From Gnetum montanum (Eukaryota > Streptophyta > Gnetopsida > Gnetales > Gnetaceae), in the NCBI GenBank assembly GCA_015680685.1, contig MNCI01020872.1, positions 2,924-66,923 of the forward strand: a stretch of DNA of 64,000 nt. Direction: 5' to 3'. The stretch's first letter is position 1, and every line of letters begins with the position of its first letter. The notes below the pieces were generated by a model that saw only the letters and a program-made list of their open reading frames with translations, was not told where the DNA came from and searched no databases. Shown here one piece after another: positions 33,167 through 45,486 of this stretch. A program made the position numbers and the translations under genes.

Positions 33167-34039
33167 TGATGAGTGGCGAGGTACCCCTACACTCAACCAT
33201 ACGAAATGAGCATAGCACGCTCGATCCAGTCGAACTCTGTAGACTACATGCCTACACGCCTCATGGAAAACTTAAGGTTAACCATTTATTGTCTTCCCAG
33301 ACTTACTTGTAGTTGTCACGATGTATGGTTAAGTAAGTCCAAGGTATATGATTTTTATATGTTTTTATGTTTTTCTCCTATGCTATTGAGTTGAAGGGTT
33401 GAGAAACTAATTACTAACTTTAACTAATAACTAAGTCTAAATTACCTAGCGTCAGCATCTGTTCCCACTTACTGTACACACCCTGAACCGATGAAACCGT
33501 GGCTACCAAACGCTAATCATCACTGGGATCACCACGCGTAATGCACATGATTGAAGTGGTCGTACTGAGGCACTTAACTAGGAGGAAAGGGTTGAGAGAA
33601 TCTAATCTAGCCTAAGTGTGATGAGCAGCCGATTCCTTGACTAATCGTACACATCCTTAGATGCTCGTAATCAAGTCGTACTCATACCGAATTCTAGGAG
33701 TTTAAGGGTGAGAGAGAAAAAAATTAATAAAATCCTATTCCATGCACTGCAAGGTTTATCTAGGAAGTTCGTCTTTATTGCCGTACACAACTTGTGTTTA
33801 GGTACAATGTTGCTCGAATAAAGATTCATTCACTTTAGGACTCCTATTGTGGGCACATGGAAAATATTCTATATCTTAAGTGATCAAATTGCTAGAGTTT
33901 ACCTACTTCTAGACCAGGATGAAAAATAAGGGGAGTGCCACCTCTTATTTATAGATACGATGGTAGACCGCGATATCGCTTACGCAATATTGTAGGGGAT
34001 GACGCGATATCGCGGCTCATGCGATATCGCGTCTCATCA
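33167..34039 (-). repeat. 3' LTR of element B
   Basis: TGATGAG to CTCATCA, 873 bp, preceded on the minus strand by the PPT (TTCAATCATGGGGGTA, plus 34040-34055). Hexamers GATATC 33972, AATATT 33986, GATATC 34006 and GATATC 34023 are spaced 14, 20 and 17. TATTTATA 33946-33953 is the TATA box. Confidence 0.92.
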
Positions 34040-35890
34040 TACCCCCATGATTGAATGAAAACTCGTCCTCAAGTTCCTTACAAAATATTAGGAAGGTATG
34101 GGATTATTGAGGGGAATGGAACTAATGGGATGACATGTGAACGGATCATCATTACAAGACTTGACAAAACTGGTGTTCATGACAACAAGGGTGAACACCT
34201 TATTACAATGACATCAGGCCTTAGTTGGCAGCTAAGAAAGAGAGAGAGAAAGAAGTGTTGCTGCTGCCAACGCCAATATTGTGCCTTCTGTTGTCCATCG
34301 GTAAGCACGCCATCGATCTTGCTCCTTGCATAGCTGCTTCTAGCGTCGCTCCATTCCATGTGTTCCCTCCAGATATGGTCTGTTATTACATGGTCGTCAT
34401 GTGCACACACAACACAATCTTATATTAGCAAGGGTAAATGAATCATCATGTAATTGATACCTTGCTGCGGTGAGAGGTCCATTGGCTAGGTTGTGGTATG
34501 GCTGATATGGATAGGGAGATATATAATAATGATGACTATCGAAGGTGTAGGGGTTTAGGAAAAAATTGAAAAAATCAGGCCCCGTACCCCAATGACTAAT
34601 CACGAACCTCCGGTAGTGTTAGAATGGAGAAAGAGAAGGAGCAAAAAAGATAGAGAAAAAGGGACAACTATAGCATTGATGAAATGGATGTCAAGATGGT
34701 AATGAACAAAATAAAATAAATTGAAAAATGTTAGGGAAAATAAGTTAACTGATGTACCAAATAGGAATGTCAGTGGAACCTCCCCAAAGTAGGCTCATGC
34801 CCTTAATGCCCTGACAAAGCCACATTCAAAGAGTCCGTAGGCTATGGGAATGTCATTTGGAACAAGAGTTAAAGTCTTAACCACAAGCGTTTACCAAAAA
34901 GAAAATAATGCATCAACCAAAATATATATNNNNNNNNNNNNNNNNNNNNNNNNNNNNNNNNNNNNNNNNNNNNNNNNNNNNNNNNNNNNNNNNNNNNNNN
35001 NNNNNNNNNNNNNNNNNNNNNNNNNNNNNNNNNNNNNNNNNNNNNNNNNNNNNNNNNNNNNNNNNNNNNNNNNNNNNNNNNNNNNNNNNNNNNNNNNNNN
35101 NNNNNNNNNNNNNNNNNNNNNNNNNNNNNNNNNNNNNNNNNNNNNNNNNNNNNNNNNNNNNNNNNNNNNNNNNNNNNNNNNNNNNNNNNNNNNNNNNNNN
35201 NNNNNNNNNNNNNNNNNNNNNNNNNNNNNNNNNNNNNNNNNNNNNNNNNNNNNNNNNNNNNNNNNNNNNNNNNNNNNNNNNNNNNNNNNNNNNNNNNNNN
35301 GTATGAAAAATCAAGAAGAAAACATCCAAGCACCCAAGAGAACGGCCAACACAAATGCATCAAGTTCCCTTGAAGTCACACCCTTTTCAATCCTTGAGTC
35401 CTTCCTTAGTTTGAGAAATGTCCAGTCACCGATTCGTTAATGTTCTTATTATGAAGGGGACTTGTACATTTCCAAGCCGAGAGAGACCATAGAAACTAGT
35501 GGATGGATGGATGAAGTGAGCTCATTGCCAGCCATATCAAAAGAAACATACCTTGTTATCAACATCATAACTTTAAGGTAAAAACCAAACATTAACAATC
35601 AATAAGAAAATAGTTCATACCATCATTCCGAACACTTATTGGATGACAAACTTACATGGTGGAACACATACACACACGCACACACAAAAAATGAAAAAGT
35701 ATAACGATGATGTAAAACAAAAATAAGAAAAGTTAAAGAAATTTGTAAAACAAAAAATGTGTAAGACAAAAACTTGTAAAACAAAAACGTGTAAAACAAA
35801 AACGTGTAAAAAAAATTGAAAAAGAACTGAGGGCCCCATATGATTAGCATAGGTGGCCATCTCCCCCATGACTGAGTTGTAAGGGAGAGA
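34040..35890 (-). other. 3' noncoding tract of element B
   Basis: No coding signal. It contains an N gap (34930-35300) and, at 35,700-35,830, a stack of AAAAC-GTGTAAAAC-like repeats. The minus strand at about 35855-35875 carries CAGTCATGGGGGAGATGG, a second PPT-like motif just after the integrase-end remnant. Alignable throughout with 53288-55190 of element C. Confidence 0.65.
34930..35300. other. Assembly gap (371 N)
   Basis: A run of N within element B. The corresponding DNA in element C is 54190-54670. Confidence 0.99.
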
Positions 35891-36199
35891 TCCAAAATAA
35901 TGAACACCTAATTGAATTTCTAAGAAGTGTCCAACTTCTCCCCATTGATGATCTTAGATTGAGGGGTGGAAGTTGGCGACGCTCATATTCCAACGTGTCT
36001 ATGCCTTCGTTGTTAGCATGGTTTTCCTCCTCAATTCATTCCATGCATATTTTTTTGCTCCTTCTAGTAGCTGTCAACCATGGGGTGTCTACTACTTGTT
36101 GTGTGATTACTACATACATGCATCTTTGTTTTAAAGTTTCAAGGGCACACCTGTTGCATGGAGGAATTTCCTCCATGTCATCACCCAATGAATCACTGT

Positions 36200-36570
36200 A
36201 TATGATGCATGAAACTTTCCTCTTCTAGATCTTTCCATAAATATTTATCTTAGAGATTTCTAAGGAAAGATCATAGATCTTAAGGCGTGCGTCTAATGTA
36301 CTTAGCCATGCCCTTCCCATTATAATTGGAAAGTCCCCTTTGTTGTTGTTCACTTCAATCACCAGAAAATCAGCTAGGTAAGACCAACCACACACAGTGG
36401 TAATGATGTCCTCCACCAATCCCAAGGGAATGGTGATGGACTAGTCTACCAGCTCTAGTTGGATGTTGCTCTTCTTAAGTTGTGGCAGGTTCCAGGCGTG
36501 ATACATCTCTTGTGAAATTAAGTTGACTCCAGAACCTGAGTCAAGAAGAACCCTATGTGGTTCATTTCTA
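36200..36570 (-). pseudogene. Aspartic protease of element B
   Basis: On the minus strand VLLDSGSGVNLI keeps an intact DSG active site (36540-36560), followed by PLGLVEDIITTVCGWSYLAD and IIMGRAWLSTLDA, which are flap and C-terminal features of retrotransposon protease. It is continuous with gag upstream. A stop (LVD*SIT) breaks it. After it, the sequence jumps to the integrase end. Confidence 0.78.
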
Positions 36571-39191
36571 GTGACTTAAAGGTAGATTAAGGGACTTCTA
36601 GGATCAGTTAGTTTCCTGGGAAGGTGGCCTACCTTGATCCAGTCGGTTACGGTATGGGTTAACATAACCGTGTGCATGAAGCTCTGATTTTGGATGGAAG
36701 GGTGCTTCGAAGTGTTAGATGGTGGAAGAGTGTACATGGACTCAACCGCTTGTTGTTGCAAGAGTTTTTCTGGGCTTTTGGTTCTAAAGAAGGGTCTTCT
36801 CTTTTTACAGTTGTCAGAACCAGCAGTAGGTTGAATATTTATAGCTCTCATAGCGTGACGTTGCTGCGGTTGAGGAGGAAGTTCCCCTTGCATTGTTGGA
36901 GCAGGAGGTGTTATGGGAACTACTATTGGTGGAAGAGGTGCGGATGGATTAGGAGGATGATGTGGGTATGGAGTATCTCCCGGAGGAGAAGGAGTCCTTC
37001 TAAAGTACTTCCAAATTTGGTAGTGATGGTGGGGAGTTGTGTGACTCATAGAGTCACTTGGAGAAATTGGCTACTGCACATAATATCCATATGGGTCTAG
37101 CTACCAATAAGGGTATTGTTGTTTCGACGGTGGCATCCCCCATGACTGTGGGTATTGCCACTACTAATGCTGTTCAATGGGTGGTGGTGGAGTTCCACTT
37201 GGATAGTACGTTAACGGTTGGTGAAACTGCCTTGGGTTACCTTGAGGATAAGGTAACCTTTGGGGTGTTTACCATTGATTGAGTCTTGGATTAAGTGCAT
37301 ACACCCTAGACTACTATAGATGTGAGATGATTAGACAACATCCCTTAGGATGGTCATAGTGGCAAATCTCACATCCACCGTCATTGTCTGAATCCAAATC
37401 CACAACCACATCCGAGTTAGTGATTTTTCCCTTACCCTTGTTATGTGCAGGGCCTAAATCTCTCCACTTTGTTTTACCTTTGTTACTATGTTCTACCTTA
37501 GACTCTTCTACGATTTTTAAGACAGTTTCAAGTCTAGAGTCTAAGGAACTCCATACGTCATCTACCTTAGCCGTTAGTTTTGTTGTGAGTTTTTGAATCG
37601 GCAAGGTTTTTCTATTCACCAACTCTTCAATTGGTGACTCATCCTCTTTATCAAAACATTTCACTCCCTTCTTTCAAAGAGAGGGATCACGGTTGTATTC
37701 TTCTGCACTTTCCCTTATTTGTAGCTCACCTTCTTCTTTTGCTACTTGCTCCAACAAGCGCTGAACTTCATGGGCTCTGAGTTGTGATAGTCTCCCTTGG
37801 GCATAAGTCCCAAGGGTTCTTCTAGTCTCATGCCTGAGCCCATCTACGATGTGGCGGAGTTGATCCCGCTGAGCGTAACCATGGCCCAGGAAATGATGTA
37901 GCAATGTGTAGTAGCGGGCCATGGTAGCATCCAAGGGTTCATGAATACCCTGCTTCCATCCTTGGATCTGCTTACGCAAATTGGACACTCTGGAGTACAT
38001 TTGATACTTATCGTTGAACAACTCTAACATCATACTCCACCTCCTGATGGTTTCTGATTCTAAGGACCGGTACCAACTCTCTACTTTCTTCGTGAGTGTC
38101 CTGGGAAATAACTTAAGTTTCTGCCACTCGTTCTCAATGTTTTGCAAGGTGCAGGCATCATGGAATGCCTGTAAATGATGCTGCGGATCAGCGTTGTATC
38201 CCCCCTCAAAGCGTGGGATATTGTTCATGTCTAAGTGTTTAATTCGACTATCTTTTAAATGCCTTGTTGGGATTCTAACTGCCTTCGTTATGTCATGCAT
38301 ACTTTGGGTTGCAAGTAGGGGCTCATCATGATCATCTCTTTCATGAAGCCTATGATGTCTCCATTGTTCCCTACTCTCCCTTCGTTCATGCCCTTGTCCT
38401 CTCTCTCGACTCTCTCGTCGAGGTCTCTCATTTTTCTTACCTTTATCCTCACCGTTATGCTCATCATGATTATGCCTTGAGGTGGAAGGAGAGGGTGAGT
38501 GATGTGAAGAAGGAAAAGAAGAAGGAGAACCATTGCCATGGTGATGTTTCCTACCTTCTCTTCGACTGCTTCGGCCCTGATCGTGGTGACGATCTAAGTG
38601 CCTATTCTTATCTTTTGTTGTTGTTTCCTCTTTGAACAGTTGGTGTTCACGGGAATCAAAACCATGGTTGTGTATTGTTGAGTGTAGGTTCTAATACCCT
38701 ACCTCCTCACCATCGTTAGGAGGGGGAATATCTCTTGATAGAGAACCCGTTATAAGTGGTTCACCATCTCTAGTTTTACTTAGGAGATGCGTGACCTCCT
38801 TACCCTTCAACTATGTATGTTGGCTCTCCTGTCTTAAGTCCCTCATACGTTGTGCTTCTGTGGGATAATAATCCCTTGTGTCAAAGTCTTCCATAACGTA
38901 TTCAGCATAGAGCTCTGTCATGCCAGTCTGTGCCAAAGCACGGAGAAGCATGCTAGGGACTGATCGATTTGGAGGTAACACTATGTTACCAAACAAATCT
39001 CTCCAATGCATCTATTCATCTTGATGGAGGATAAAAGTATAATTAGGTATATACTCATCAGGATGAGTATAGACTATTCAGTATTGTTTAGGACTTAGTT
39101 GATTTCGGCCATGTGTTTTTGATTGCCAATTGTTCTTTGTATGATCCTTAGGTGGTGAGTTGCTCTTGTGAGAAGAAGAAGAAGAAGACAC
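36571..39191 (-). pseudogene. gag of element B (long-N-terminus class, best preserved)
   Basis: The start codon has become GTG at 39191-39189 (element C keeps ATG at the homologous place). The order is: Ser-rich start, HQDE...HWRDLFGNIVLPPNRS module (39,011-38,811), His/Ser/Arg/Glu-rich linker (38.7-38.3 kb), and gag core open at 37674-38300 (WQKLKLFPRTL, WYRSLESETIRRW, GHGYAQRDQLRHIVDGL). A coiled segment is open at 37314-37664, ending in the zinc knuckle CEICHYDHPKGCC, followed by a Pro/Gln-rich tail at 36576-37049. Roughly half a dozen stops separate these blocks. It would form the particle core and bind RNA. Confidence 0.85.
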
Positions 39192-39320
39192 AATGTCTTA
39201 TTCGGTGTGCTAATTACCTTTATTTATTATTTTCTATTTGATTAACCCTAAGGTTCGTTTAAGCTCCCAACGATGTGAGTAATATCCTCTTATGTCCTAC
39301 TTAGTGCACAAACACTTAGT

Positions 39321-39338
39321 CCTTGGCAACGGTGCCAA
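39321..39338 (-). other. PBS of element B
   Basis: Minus strand TTGGCACCGTTGCCAAGG next to the 5' LTR, tRNA-Asp-like. Confidence 0.82.
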
Positions 39339-40035
39339 TGATGAGTGGCGAGGTACCCCTACACTCAACCATACAAAACGAGTGTAGCATACACGATTCG
39401 GTCGAACCTCGTAGACTAAATGCCTACATGCCTCATGGAACACTTAAGGTTAACCATTCGTTGTCTTCCCAGACTTACTTGTAGTTGTCACAGTGTATGG
39501 TTAAGTAAGTCCGAGGTATATGATTTTTATATGTTTTTATGTTTTTCTCCTATGCTATTGAGTTGAAGGGTTGAGAAACTAATTACTAACTCTAACTAAT
39601 AACTAAGTCTAAATTACCTAGCGTCAGCATCCATTCCCACTTACCGTACACACCCTGAACCAATGCAACCGTGGCTACCAAACGCTAATCATCACTGGGA
39701 TCACCACGCGTAACGCACATGCTCGAAGTGGTCGTACTGAGNATCTAAGGTTTATCTAGGAAGTTCATCTTTATTGTCGTACAAAACTTGTGTTCAGGTA
39801 CAATGTTGCTTGAATAAAGATCCGTTCACTTTAGGACTCCTACTACGGGAACATGGAAAATATTCTATCTCTGAAGTGATCAAACTGCCAAAGTTTCCCT
39901 ACTTCTAGACCAGGATGGGAAATAAGGGAAGTGCCGCCTCTTATTTATAGATATGACGGCAGACCACGATATCGCGTACGCGATATCATAGGGGACGATG
40001 CGATATCGCGGCTCATGCGATATCGCATCTCATTA
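39339..40035 (-). repeat. 5' LTR of element B, with a collapsed internal segment
   Basis: 697 bp versus 873 bp for the 3' LTR. The difference sits at the single N (39742), where about 180 bp present in the 3' LTR (roughly 33,575-33,750) are absent, so this looks like an assembly join rather than biology. The outer end reads CTCATTA instead of CTCATCA. Hexamers at 39968, 39982, 40002 and 40019 (14, 20, 17). Confidence 0.85.
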
Positions 40036-40040
40036 AGCAT

Positions 40041-40250
40041 GAACCATGTTTTCCAAATTTGTTTAAGTATGGAATAACTAGGAATAGAAATGGCCTGATG
40101 AAAAAGAAAATAATGAAGAAATATACTAAAAGAGCAACTATTATCTTTTTTGGTGTTTCCTTACATAAGTTTGTTTCTAAGAAGAAGTATCCAAACATCA
40201 TCTCCATCAATGCATTTTGATATACATTTTGTTGAGAGAGAAACAACCAC
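40041..40250. other. Spacer between element B and the LTR of element I
   Basis: Short AT-rich stretch with no recognisable feature. It may belong to the DNA in which element I sits. Confidence 0.5.
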
Positions 40251-41082
40251 TGATAAAACCAATTTTTTACCAAGCACACTATCGTAACTATGATATCGTA
40301 TCAACAATATCATGTCTCATCCTACGCCATTGTTGGTGCAATGTCTTGGAACCTGTGCGGCCCTATAAATACCAATACTTGGTTGCACAAACAACACAAA
40401 TTTTCATTCCACCTTAGCTAGACTCTTGCAGTTTGTTTCCGTAGCTAGCGATAAAGAGTGAATGTCTATAGTATGGTGTTTAGTAGTTGTTTGGTGGCTT
40501 TATTCAAGTGGATTGTACTTTGGCATAATTCATGTTTGGTAATAAAGATCGAGATTGCTTTTTATCATTGTAGCATTCCCTTAGTTCTTTACTTTACTTT
40601 AGTACTTTACCTTATATGCTTATTAGTAAAGTGGAATGAATGCAATTGGTTTTGAGCATTTAAGTGTAATTATTTGGTAACCTAGTAGTGGTTTTTCTTG
40701 ATTCGCTCAGTAGTGAACCCACTTGGTAATTCTAGTAAAAATTGCATGAGCCCAAGACATGATCAATAAGCTAGGATTGGATGCTTATTTCTCTAGGCTA
40801 GAATAGATTTATAGTCTTGTTATTACTTAGTCTTAGAATTTAATACTCACTTTCATGATGTCTGCAACTAGGAGTATTAAGAGCCTAACAACATCAACAT
40901 ATCTTATGCCTCACTGAGAGTTAAACCATATGCTTGAACTTCACTTACCCAAGGTATGAAGACAATGAACCTACTATCAAATCTTAGCATACTTACATAT
41001 TCCATTCATGAATTATGATTGGGTTGCATGTGAATGCTCATGAGTTATATGGTGGAGTGTTGAGATACCCTATTGCTCTTCA
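40251..41082 (+). repeat. 5' LTR of element I
   Basis: Ends in CTCTTCA immediately before a PBS-like TTGATGTTGTTGTTGGGGA (41083-41101). A TATAAATA box is at about 40363-40370, and AATAAAGATCGAGATTGC near 40540 matches the R region of the other LTRs. Hexamers ACTATC 40278, GATATC 40292 and AATATC 40306 are at 14-nt steps. The start is tentative. Confidence 0.7.
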
Positions 41083-41101
41083 TTGATGTTGTTGTTGGGG
41101 A
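41083..41101 (+). other. Decayed PBS of element I
   Basis: TTGATGTTGTTGTTGGGGA aligns with TTGGTGCCGTTGCCAGGGA of element A, with changes mostly C to T. Confidence 0.65.
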
Positions 41102-41228
41102 TGTGCCAATGTTTTCTTAAGTAGTTGATCTTATAGAGTTAATTGTATTACAAGTTACAAACATTTATCCTTCATATTTTAAACTAATCCTTTAACACAC
41201 ACGTACCTAAAGCATCAACACAGACAAC

Positions 41229-41553
41229 ATGGCTTCAACACTTAAAGAGAAGTTATCACATGCCAAAGAGACACAGAAAAGACATGACAGAAAACATGAA
41301 GAAGAAGACTAGAGTGCATTGATGAAGACAAGGTTTTCATATGCTCATACTAACCCATACTAATCTTATTTTACATTCATTATTCACCAGGATGAATAGC
41401 TCATATGGAGAGATTTGCTGGGCAACATAGCTCTACCATCAGAATGTTTGATATCATTAATGTTCCAAGCAACACTCATGAAGGACAATCTAAGTTATGA
41501 ACAAGAAGTCTATTGAATCACGAAGGATATGACAAGGCCATACTATTCGTTTA
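41229..41553 (+). pseudogene. gag N-terminus of element I
   Basis: ATG 41229 (MASTLKEKLSHAK), then the HQDE...IWRDLLGNIALPSE module at 41,385-41,470. The sequence leaves gag homology near 41553, where the pararetrovirus begins; gag resumes beyond 48640. Confidence 0.7.
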
Positions 41554-42750
41554 AGAGAAATAATTTTATTTATATCATCTATAGAAATATCCTCTAATTA
41601 TTTTTCTAATTTCCCTAGTTGTTGTTTTATTATCATATAAGTTGGATTAGTTTCTACTAGGTCAACAATACTGGTGTCTAGAGGTCTATCGAAAAAGACA
41701 GGTCCTTCAAACTTAGAAGAAGATTCTCTAGTGGTTTCTACTCGTCTAAATGGTCTTCTATCTAATCATCATCTTGTGTTCATGTGGCGAAAAAAGACAT
41801 CATCATCGGAATCATTGGCATTGCTAGCATCTTCCCACCCTCCCCACCCCATCAAAAGAGGCTATGGACAACATAATTCGAATATTCATTGGATTCAATG
41901 TAAATATTTCCAAGAGCGAAAGGTGTAGACGGGTCTAACGTAAAATCATAATATTGTTCAAAGAAGTTATCATGCTCAATGAAATTGACTTGTCTAGAAT
42001 GTTTGGTTCTGGTTGGCCATTCTCTAGCAAAATGATTTGCTTGACAGAGGAAACATTTAAAATCTTTCTTTTGGAAGTTTGTGAAAATGACATTCAAACA
42101 TTCGACGAAATACCTTAGTCGATTTATTAGGAAAAGTGTTTCTTTTTCATTTATGTTGTGGGTGGTTTCTTTGTTTATGCCTATGCCTTTGAGAATAACA
42201 TTTTGATGTTTAAGCAAGTTCAAATTGATATTTGGGACATAAGTCATTGTAGAAAGATTTCCCTAACTTATGGCTAATTTATTTTATGAGGGATTGGGCT
42301 TTCATGTCTTGATAGAGGTCTCTATTAACAACAGTTATTAATTTTTGTATAGCACTAAAGCTCATATCATCTATACTTTGACCTAGGAGTTTTCCTCCTG
42401 CTTGGTATTTATTGTCGAAAGGTTGAGCCATAGAACCTAAGAGATGTTCTTTAGCAGATTTTTCATGAGTAAGCTTACCGCAATAGTACTAGTCTTCCAT
42501 TGTATCTAAGTATGTAATCTAGCCTTAAAGAACAGATCTCTATACACATCTATGTAATCCACCTTATGTCCTATAAATTCCTTAGTTATTGCATTAATAA
42601 ACAAAATGGAAGGTTCAATAAGCAACTTCTTCTTTATACAAGAATCTATTTGATTCCACCATCTCCTAAGATTACCAACAAAATTAAAGATAGTTTTGAA
42701 TGGCATGTTTGGAAGATTTGCGATCTAGAATTACTTCTTAGTTTATGAAC
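41554..42750 (-). pseudogene. Caulimovirid coat-protein region, decayed
   Basis: Minus-strand blocks at 42506-42706 (FNFVGNLRRWWNQI, typical of caulimovirid coat proteins) and 41852-42247 (a zinc-finger-like CFLCQANHFAREW whose last Cys is now Trp), followed by an acidic/Tyr-rich segment and a C-rich plus-strand tract at 41834-41850. Several stops; clearly dead. Confidence 0.72.
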
Positions 42751-43240
42751 CCATTTATATGATCTAGGACAGTTTTTCTTTCTAGTATAGACAATCCATC
42801 CATATTGAAATTTGGATATTTTTTGCTAATCATCCTAGAGGAGACTTGTGGGTAATCCTCAAGTGCTTGGATTTTTTAATAGTTCTTTCTTGTCTAAATC
42901 AAGTTTGGTATTTTGGTCGTCATATGAGTTTATGACCATTACTTGTGAGGATTCTTCATTAGCATTAATCTTAGATTTTTCTTTATCCACTATCATAGGT
43001 TTCGTTTTTGTCTTTGGAACAAGGGAGTCGGCATTTGTTCCATATTCCAAGATGGATGGTTTAGGGAGTTGTATTTTTATGGACCCACTATTTTTGTAAA
43101 GTTTTTACTTTTTCTTTAGTTTTTACTATCACTTGATAGTTCCTATAATTTTTTCCTATTATTATACCGATTTAGTCATTCGCCAAGTTTTGTAATCTAA
43201 TAGTATTTGTAGGAGGATCTATGGATAACTTCTGAAATAG

Positions 43241-44460
43241 CTAGTGTGCTATTTCTTTCATGGGTGGTGGTTGTTGAGGTGGTACCTTTGCATTGTTGAC
43301 TTTTGGTGACAGCTTATTATGATTGGCTTGTGTATTCATACTGATTTTTAATAGTGCATCAAACTCTCCATAGTGATATTGATGATCATATTTGATGACA
43401 GATGTGTGTGTGAAAGAAGTTGAAATATCCGTAGAGGTGGTTGTCTCTAACTTTGAGTCAAATCCTTGTTCTATCACAATGTGTTTTCCTTTTTCTCTAG
43501 GATCTAATTCTTCCTTTTGTTGAGTTTGTCCATCAAGATTTTTGGTTCTAAAAGAAGTTTCTAAAATTTTCCTAACGTCGATAGTAATCCCTAGTTGTTT
43601 GAAAACTCTTTCCATTGTTGTTTTAAGGTCTTTAGTTTTAGCGGTATTACTGGACTAAGGTTTAGAGATTTGGAAAGATCTCCTAGTAGGTACAATGCTA
43701 GTAGGATTTTTAATGGGAGGAAAAATCCTTTTTCGGATAGATTCATTTTCTTCTAAAAGATAGAAAGGATCCTTTTCTAAAAACTTGGGTGGTTTCAGAT
43801 GGACTCTATAATATTTTTTACCAAGATTTGATCTAGATTTTTTTGGAAGAATGTGATCATAAAATTCATCTAGAGTGTTATTTGATTTGGGATATAGTGT
43901 ATGGATAGGCAGATCCTTAGTGTTAACCAGAGATCCATATTCTATGTTTGATGTACTGACTGATATGGATTGTTCACCAAAGGATAAAAGAGTCTTAATG
44001 CTAACACTTTCAAATAACTTAAATACTAATCTAGTTCCTATTGTAGTGTACACACTACCTTGTTTCATATCTAAAGGAATGTAAGCAATAAAATTTAAAC
44101 TATTAAATAGGTTGTAGTCTCTAAGAGAAAGGGTGAAGTTTGGTAAAGTTACAACTAAGGTATTGGATTCAAGTCATCCCTTGGCTTGGATGATAATAGA
44201 GTCTTTGAAATTGTTAAAGCATTTATCTATCAAGGTAATCCAATATGGGTTCTTGAGCCTATAGTTGAAATGAGGATGGATATGCAAATCTAGTTTAGCA
44301 ATATGTATGTAGTTATAACTAGATGCAATCCACTTCTTAACTTCCCCCATAGAAAAAAATGAAAGAGCAACCAGTCTAAGTCCAAATCCACTAATCTCTA
44401 ACTTGCATTTAGAGAAATGCATAAAAAAGAGAGATTCTAGAGGCGTTAATTTCCTCATTA
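43241..44460 (-). pseudogene. Caulimovirid movement-protein region and linker, decayed
   Basis: Minus-strand open blocks 44174-44458, 43655-44068 and 43241-43615. The first two resemble the 30K-type movement protein of caulimovirids (HFSKCKLEISGFG, GTRLVFKLFESVSIK). The third is a charged linker before the coat protein. Movement assignment rests on gene order ahead of the coat protein plus weak similarity. Confidence 0.58.
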
Positions 44461-44845
44461 GATAAATTTCATGTTGTCTAGGTATAGGTGGTAACGTAGA
44501 ATAATTAGAAGTATTGCAAAATTTAGATAAATGGTGTGTATAAGGATTAGAAGAACATGAGAGAGGTTTGTTATCTTATGCCATGTTGTTGCTTCATAGA
44601 GATGATATACTGCAACTTGTTGCATGACTTAGTCTTCCCTATCCATTGACCTTCACTATGCGTCTTATGCCCTGTACAACCCCCATGCTCTACAAGAACC
44701 ACATGAACTTGGATCTAGACAATATTATGATTTTATGTTAGACCCATCTACATCTTTCGCTCCTGGTGATATTTACATTGAATCTTGATGAATATTCAGA
44801 TTATGTCGTGAGTGATACGAAATCCTCCATAGTCTCTTTTTACTT

Positions 44846-44892
44846 GGGGATGGGGGGGAGGGGGGGGGAGGGGAGGTGTGGGGGGTGGCGGA
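44846..44892 (+). repeat. G-rich tract with G-quadruplex potential
   Basis: Several runs of 4 to 9 G separated by one or two bases. The homologous place in the minus-strand viral copy (41834-41850) is shorter but also G-rich on the coding strand, so the tract expanded in one copy. Confidence 0.85.
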
Positions 44893-45486
44893 GATGTTGG
44901 CAATGCTGATGATGATGTCTTTTTTTTTGCCACATGAACACAAGATGATGATTAGGCAAACGACCATTTCAATGAAAAAGAACCAGCAGATAGTCTTCTT
45001 CTAAGTTTGAAGAAGAGTCTATCTTTTCCGATAGACCTCTAGATACTAGTACCATTGACTTGGTAGAAACTGATCCAACCTATAATATAATAAAACAACA
45101 ACTAGGGAAATTAGAAAAATAATTAGAGGATATTTCTATAGATGACCTAAATAAGATTGTCTCTTAAATGAAAGATATCATAGAAAAAAGAAGAACTAGA
45201 TGAGCAATGCTTCTTGATAGAAGAATGTTGGTTTAAATACATTGAAACACAAAGAGATTCCCCTAGTGAATCAAGATCTACCACCATACCCAATAGAGAA
45301 GAAGATACATCTTATAGTAATGCACAAGTTTTAAAAGAAGTACTTCCTTTAGATGAGAGTCTCATACACACACAGAATATCCTAATTAAGGAGATACATA
45401 CAATGGGCAACCTAGAAAATCTCTAAATTATAAAAAATTGAAGAGAGTTTCCAAAGATATAAGTACCAGGAAGAGACGCAGGCTAT

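Larger units (their letters stand above)
33167..40035 (-). mobile_element. Element B: complete gag-protease LTR element, minus strand
   Basis: On the minus strand: 5' LTR 39339-40035, PBS 39321-39338, gag-protease 39191 to about 36200, a short integrase-end remnant near 35,830-35,890, noncoding tract, PPT and 3' LTR 33167-34039. AGCAT flanks both ends. RT, RNase H and the integrase core are missing, and so is the third ORF. Element C (52469-59435) has the same internal structure, so this is a non-autonomous lineage rather than a one-off deletion. Confidence 0.92.

Noticed and set aside
34844-35440. Open frames across the N run 34930-35300
   Set aside because: Artefact of the gap. Flanks are noncoding DNA of element B.
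35623-35907. Cys/Phe-rich frames around 35.6-35.9 kb
   Set aside because: They come from tandem GTAAAACAAAA-type repeats and a CA microsatellite in noncoding DNA of element B.
37384-37596. Plus-strand frame rich in Ser/Leu
   Set aside because: Antisense shadow of the gag coiled segment of element B.
33167-40035. Element B as a recently active copy
   Set aside because: The start codon is mutated to GTG, several stops break gag and one LTR end has changed, so it is old even though its target duplication is perfect.
44773-44967. Pro/Ser-rich minus-strand frame
   Set aside because: It is the complement of the G-rich tract in the pararetrovirus fragment.
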